Positions 59,164 to 64,000 of a stretch of DNA of 64,000 nucleotides are shown piece by piece. The DNA lies in the NCBI GenBank assembly GCA_028023455.1, contig JAQFVV010000031.1, forward strand, positions 2,666,001 to 2,730,000, read 5' to 3'. Made by a program: the position numbers and the translations under genes. The notes beneath the pieces were generated by a model. That model searched no databases, was not told where the DNA came from, and worked only from the letters and a program-made list of their open reading frames with translations. How positions within the stretch are numbered: the stretch's first letter is position 1; each line of letters begins with the position of its first letter. This stretch comes from Epiperipatus broadwayi. Its lineage: Eukaryota; Onychophora; Udeonychophora; Euonychophora; Peripatidae.

Positions 59164-59415
59164 TAATAATAATTAGGAATCACTTCAGTACACATGATCT
59201 GGATTATTTAATGAATTCTCACTCTCCTTTCCAAATATAGTCTTTTGAAAAGATAGAATGAATCCACTATACATATAAGCTTAGGCTAAAAAGATAAGAG
59301 TAGATTCATTCTATCTTTTTAAAAGACTTTATTTTGTGTTTGGAAAGCAGAGTATTCATTAAATGTTTAAATCTATCTAGCGCATGTGTAGTGAAGTGAT
59401 CCCTAATTATTATTA
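59164..59415. mobile_element. Foldback MITE, 252 bp
   Basis: Arms 59164-59270 and about 59297-59415 are diverged inverted copies, with a spacer of about 26 bp. The ends read TAATAATAATTAGGAATCAC and, inverted, TAATAATAATTAGGGATCAC. A 10-bp indel (within TTTGTGTTTGG) separates the arms in the middle. There is no coding capacity. Confidence 0.85.
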
Positions 59416-59489
59416 AAAAAAACCCGTAAGCACTCACCACCCAACATTTGACTAGTTTAATGAATATAATGTTTTAAAGGATTTTTTCC

Positions 59490-59556
59490 ATATGTCATAG
59501 CATCACCCTCAACAACAGTCTACAACCAAATGCTTACTTGCAAGGCGGCTGCATCT
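59490..59556 (-). mobile_element. SINE family 2, 3' half, copy 4
   Basis: On the minus strand, GCAGCCGCCTTGCAAGTAAG, then TTTGGTTGTAGACTGTTGTT, then GATGCTATGACATATGG. This matches the middle and tail of the SINE at 13842-13952. The B-box region is eroded. Confidence 0.75.
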
Positions 59557-60002
59557 TATTGTTTAAATGTTTCAATTTTACACAACTTTTTTTATTTATA
59601 AAATCATACTTAGAATGAAAATAAAACCTGTAATAGTATTACAATTAATAGTATATAGAATTACTTATAATCATATATGTTATATATTTACAAAAACAAT
59701 AAAAACAATGTTCCCATTAGTAGTGCTTTTGCTTATTAAAGTTCCATTAGTCCAATGAGTATTATTTTTTCCTTTGTTAACTTTTTTAATCAGAGAATTC
59801 CAAAGGTTTTCATTCTACAATGTGCTACTTAAATGCTGATTTATTACTTATTGTTATTCATAATGATCAACATTCATAGCAATATAAAAAAAATAAAATT
59901 ATTTAACACATAAAAGGTATTTGAATTTTTTTAGTTAGTGAAAAAGCTTCATTTTCAACAGATTTACTAATTAAATTTTTGGTTGGAAAAAAAGTTACTT
60001 AC
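59557..60002. other. Intron DNA downstream of the decarboxylase exon
   Basis: AT-rich, with no further exon found. By orientation this is the start of the intron following the exon 60003-60116 on the minus strand. Confidence 0.55.
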
Positions 60003-60116
60003 CCATGAAAATCCTACACAACCTATAGCATCTGAAATCATGTCACCAAGGATTGAAGGATATGAGTTGCCTGCAGGAAAATAGGCATGAAATCGTGGAT
60101 GCTGCCAATGTGTCAC
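60003..60116 (-). CDS. Aromatic-L-amino-acid/tyrosine decarboxylase, internal exon
   Basis: This 114-bp exon encodes 38 residues, running from [20 protein letters not shown] to a C-terminal [10 protein letters not shown]. It is bounded by TTTAG|GTGACA and TGG|GTAAGT, phase 0 on both sides. It belongs to the PLP-dependent group II decarboxylases, which make dopamine, serotonin, tyramine or histamine in the cytosol. Against human DDC it covers about residues 68-105. That region supplies the substrate pocket: Trp71, Tyr79, Phe80, Pro81 and Phe103 are present and Ile101 is Val. The catalytic lysine and phosphate-binding residues lie in other exons. [12 protein letters not shown] favours the invertebrate tyrosine-decarboxylase branch, by inference. 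The next exon (expected ASPACTELE) and the upstream one were not found, so introns are long. Confidence 0.92.
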
Positions 60117-61337
60117 CTAAATATATATATAATATATTTGAAATGCTCCATAACATTGTTTCTATTTTATATATTTATATAATAAAAGTAAAGTATGTTT
60201 AAAGTTCTGTAAAGTGCTCATAAATGGTGAATGTTGTAGTTTGTAATGGAGATAATCTTATAAATATCTGACCAAACCAAAAAACTATCTTTTTTTTTGA
60301 ATAATAAATATATTTTAAAATGAAAAAGCTGTTTCTTCTGAGATTGCAATGTACTTTGTGCTTAAACACCTAATATAATGTTACAATATTACAAACAGAT
60401 AAGAATAATAATAAAACACATTTTGAATAACCTAATTTATATATTGAAGAAATAATTAATACTATCTTAAATTTACTATATTTGCATATAAAAATATTTG
60501 TAACCCTCAATTCAAAAATTACCATATTTGTAGCAACTTTTTTTAATACCACATTAACATTATTCAATTTACCATAATTTTTGTTGATAAGTTTAATGAG
60601 CATTTTATAATTAAGATGGTTAGTGTCTTGTTGAACATATAGGTCGAGGAACTTGATGTCTTAGTGGTTATCTTCATGACTATGACTAATACGACTTAAT
60701 TGAAAGTACACTAGACAAAAATTGCAGACTTCATTCAGATTTTAAGCATATCTTGTATACATTTTTGCATATAGTTATTTTTCCATATTACATTTCCTCA
60801 AGATATTGTGTACCAAAAATTTTCAATGTTAAACCATATTATATTTTCACAATACTTAATTAATTCCATGTTGAAAATATACATAAAATTCATATGTATG
60901 TGGATATTATTATCTCTCTACAAATCAAAATTATTAATTAAGTCATTAATTATTCTTAATGGTAAAAAAAAGTTTTTTTTAAAAAAAAATAATATTTTTT
61001 TTACATTCCTTCATAAATGTTTTTTTTTCTTTTTTTTCCAGATTATTATTAATTGTAATGATCTTTAAAAATATGCTAGCAAGTTCTTTTGATCTCCAAA
61101 GATTTTTGAAATTTCCATTTTTTTAATAAAATAAAACTGGAAATGTATATTAGTTTTAGTTGAATAATTTAGACAAAAGTTATTTACTTTTGAATCTTCT
61201 AATTTAAAGATTTTAACTGCAAAGTATTTAAAATAATTTCATTCTCAATACATAACACATTCTACTCACTAACTGTGCACACTTTATATATATGTTTGAC
61301 TGACAGTAATTATACATTTGTGCTTTTTTTCATATAG
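60117..61337. other. Upstream intron of the decarboxylase gene
   Basis: AT-rich, with long A/T runs near 60960-61040. No exon ending in the expected MPG-type residues was found. The plus-strand frame at 60808-61068 is composition noise. Confidence 0.5.
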
Positions 61338-61536
61338 ATTAATCAGCATACCTATAAAGTCATACGATGGTAATCCTTTTAGCAAGCTGATGGAATTTCA
61401 TGGTAATCTGGTCCATTCTAAAACAGTGGACTGGCTTAATGATGGCTTCAGAAATGGCATAAATTGGATAACTGTTGGCATTCAATCAGCTCCATTCAGG
61501 TTCTATAATTTGGTAGACTTCAGGGATACCATATAA
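61338..61536 (+). CDS. Unidentified GC-richer open segment (possible exon)
   Basis: After a pyrimidine-rich stretch and CATATAG, the frame reads ISIPIKSYDGNPFSKLMEFH, then GNLVHSKTVDWLNDGFRNGI, and ends with a TAA at 61534. Codon composition is more balanced than the surroundings, and hydrophobic and aromatic residues are spaced as in a folded protein. The first part faintly resembles Gag openings of BEL/Pao or gypsy elements (x-Y-D-G-N-P...F...L-V-H-S). A terminal host exon or a decayed retroelement are both possible. I do not recognise the family. Confidence 0.3.
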
Positions 61537-61555
61537 TGCACAATATATATAAACT

Positions 61556-61780
61556 ATGAACCATATAAAAGATTGGTCTTGCTTTCATATGAATTTAAAC
61601 TCTATTGTCATGGCACTAGAAGCAGCACTACTTCTTGCCTTCAGTTATAACTTCATAATAATGCTGCAATACTGTTGTGAGTCCTTGAATGATTCAAATC
61701 CATCTTTTTATAGTATATTGTGGAATGAAATTCTTTATATTGATCAAAAAAAGTTAATGACTCTTTTCAATACACCTTAA
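61556..61780 (+). other. Unidentified less AT-biased segment
   Basis: A 74-codon frame just downstream of the previous segment is open on the plus strand. The minus strand gives an equally plausible broken peptide (FESFKDSQQYCSIIMK). It probably belongs to the same unknown repeat as 61338-61536. No domain was recognised. Confidence 0.25.
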
Positions 61781-62755
61781 TTAAAACCAAATTTTTATCT
61801 ACAAGAATTTTTAATCCTTTGAAAAACACTAGATTATACAATTTTATCACAAGCTTTAATTTAAAAAAAATTCTTAATATAATAATATAAGATAGATAGA
61901 AAATTTTATAATTACTGGTACTATCTATTATAATATGAAAACAAGCTCATTTTAGATTTCAAAATCAGAATTAATAAAATATTAACTAGACCTTTTTAAA
62001 TATTTACTTTATAATATTTTTTTTATTCAAAATTATTATTTAACTCTTAATTGTTATTCTAGGATAATATAGAAAATATCTACAAAAAATCTTATTTGTG
62101 TTTACTTTCTATTTTTCCTTTCAATTTTATATATATACATGCACACACAGCCATGAGACTAAAACAATAAAATATCATCCCTAGTAGAATCAGATTAATA
62201 TTTTTTCTTGAGATTTTGGGACAAAAATGATTTCCTAATGTGTGGCTTAATAATATTTATATACATATATATGAGAACACACCCTGAGAAAATAAAAAAA
62301 AAGACGGTAAATTTTAGTGGATTTATGTATATATTTTTAAATATATTACAGTGTATTATTTATATACTAAGGATACTGCAATAAGTATATGCCCGAATAA
62401 TATATACATATATATATAATTTATTAAAATAAGTGTTTTGATATATGAAAATAGTGTCATTTGAAAATGGAAGTTGAACTGACATTTGAATTTATTATAA
62501 AAAATAGTTAGTAAGTAGTAACATTAAGGGCATACATGAATGCGAGGAATAAATAGGAAAAAGGGTCAAAGTTGGGATAGATGTAAATTCAGGCAAGTTC
62601 AAATTTTTATGAAGAGGTTTGCATGGTTATGATAAGAGTTGGTTTACTAAATTATGTATAGGAATTTTTTTTTAATAATAATAATTATTGTTTTTTTTTA
62701 TTCCCTGTAAAAGTCAAACAAATAAGTAGCAATAGACATATAAAGTAGATGATCA
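61781..62755. other. AT-rich intergenic DNA
   Basis: Short TA tracts near 62125, 62260 and 62410; no gene seen. Confidence 0.55.
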
Positions 62756-63830
62756 TCAGATCAGTTTAAAAAATAGAGAGTCAAACATAGATAAGCTAAT
62801 AATGTCAGAGGCAGAATAGTCAATAGAGTTGGAGCTGGAACAAGCAAAACTTAAATCTGCTGAAGCAACACTACTCTTTGTTGACATAAAAATGTATATG
62901 ATTTGATCAAAGAAGGCCAACAGCAAATAAATGAAATGAATAAACAAATCAATGGTTGGCAACAAAAAATGATGAAACTCAATAAATAATTAGGGGAGTT
63001 AGTAAAGAAATAAAGAAAGAGAGAACCATGTAATAGAAAGATTCTCTGAAAAATCTGAAGGAAAATTTAATCAATTGCAAGAAAAGCAAAATGAGAATAG
63101 TAAAAATGCAGTAAAAAACAATGAATTAATAGAAAATAAAAAATCAATAGATGAGGTACAAAAAATGTAGCAGAGGTAACTGCAAAGTTAAATAAAATAG
63201 AAATTGATGGTAAAAAAATAATAAATGAGAGTCAGCAAGTAGCTAAACTGGTAAATGTACTGGATACAAGTATACATGGCCAGTCAAGTGAGCAATCCAA
63301 GAAAACTCCTGACCAATATTATATAAATTTTCTGGAATTAGAGAAAAACAGAAGTGATAAAGTTATACAAAAGCAGATGTGATACATTGGTTTGGTAAAA
63401 TAGAATCTTAGCAAAAGAAATGCAGAATATAAAATTGGAATACCAAGAATCCAACAATCCTAAGACTGATTATGAGGAAAATAAAGTAGAACCTAAAATA
63501 ATAGAAGGTAAGCATTATAGTTTTGAAGAAATCAGCATCATTATAAACCAGTTCTTAAAATGGGAGGGGGTATTTAAAGATCAAACATATGAAACTCCTG
63601 AAGAATAGTATGAAGCTTCAGCCAAATGTGTGCCACCTATAGATATATGCAACTATGTTTTTACCTTTACGGTGAAAGAGAGTGATGATCAATTTGTCTA
63701 GTCATCTCAAATAAGATCATCAGCATCACTCAAGAAATACTGGGAAAGAGATAAGACTAAATTCTCATTTAAGTCTAAAATGTTGATGATTCCAGACCTA
63801 ATAAAAAGAATAAAGGAATAGTGATTTTGA
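62756..63830 (+). pseudogene. Decayed Gag-like region of an LTR retroelement
   Basis: Plus-strand fragments in several frames include ELELEQAKLKSAEAT (about 62830), EGQQQINEMNKQINGWQQKM (about 62910), VTAKLNKIEIDGKKIINESQ (about 63180), and an open 62-codon piece at 63420-63608 (SFEEISIIINQFLKWEGVF). Further pieces such as KKYWERDKTKF lie near 63740. The Gln/Glu/Lys-rich heptads followed by a more globular, Trp-containing part suit a gypsy-type Gag with N-terminal coiled coil. Stops are frequent and no pol is seen before the window ends at 64000. A host coiled-coil pseudogene is an alternative. Confidence 0.4.
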
Positions 63831-64000
63831 CCATATTACATGTAATATTTTTTTTTAAAGTTTATATAATGATTGTTACAATATCTCAAGATAACAAGTG
63901 CCAAGTTTTTTTGTAAAGTACAACTTATAATGGCAGAAATGAAAATATAATGCTCAATTATTGAAACCATTCAAGTATAAAAATAGAAAATGAATGATAT

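Overview
This is a gene-poor, very AT-rich stretch of a large animal genome, most likely an invertebrate and perhaps an arthropod. The evidence is one spliced host exon with animal-type splice sites, tRNA-derived SINEs, Penelope-like, LINE, mariner and Merlin-type element fragments, and long AT-only intergenic DNA. Nothing bacterial (operons, ribosome binding sites, dense long reading frames) is present. Most open frames of 60-100 codons are chance products of base composition.

Host genes. The only confidently recognised exon is 60003-60116 on the minus strand. It is 38 codons of an aromatic-L-amino-acid/tyrosine decarboxylase with a GTAAGT donor and a TTTAG acceptor. A weaker candidate is a two-exon plus-strand gene start at 53380-54942. 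An unexplained, relatively GC-rich frame lies at 61338-61536.

Mobile DNA, left to right. 1.2-2.1 kb holds a tRNA-derived SINE head beside a decayed Penelope-like GIY-YIG end. A roughly 1 kb terminal-inverted-repeat element occurs three times (3665-4701, 40618-41790 inverted, 52235-53204), each copy with a conserved 30-bp-stem hairpin near one end. A repeat carrying a hammerhead-ribozyme fold occurs three times (about 9.8-10.3, 22.3-22.8 and 47.05-47.4 kb). A second SINE family is at 13.84, 14.63, 17.3 and 59.5 kb. Other relics are a Penelope end inside a long inverted repeat (19.3-19.96 kb), a mariner (20.47-21.43 kb), a Merlin/IS1595-like zinc-ribbon fragment (39.9-40.2 kb), a LINE reverse-transcriptase tail (44.2-44.4 kb), a LINE ORF1 plus endonuclease (49.2-51.1 kb), two foldback/MITE elements (46.0 and 59.2 kb) and scattered Gag or integrase fragments.

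The most striking unit is 23166-31506. It is a complete, fairly young LTR retrotransposon on the minus strand with giant LTRs (about 3.0 and 3.2 kb), a tRNA-Lys-like primer binding site, a polypurine tract and only about 2.1 kb of internal DNA. That DNA encodes no polymerase, only a Gag-like coiled-coil protein ending in tandem basic repeats of about 30 residues. It resembles the plant LARD type of non-autonomous element and, with the hammerhead repeats, is the best candidate here for an undescribed system.
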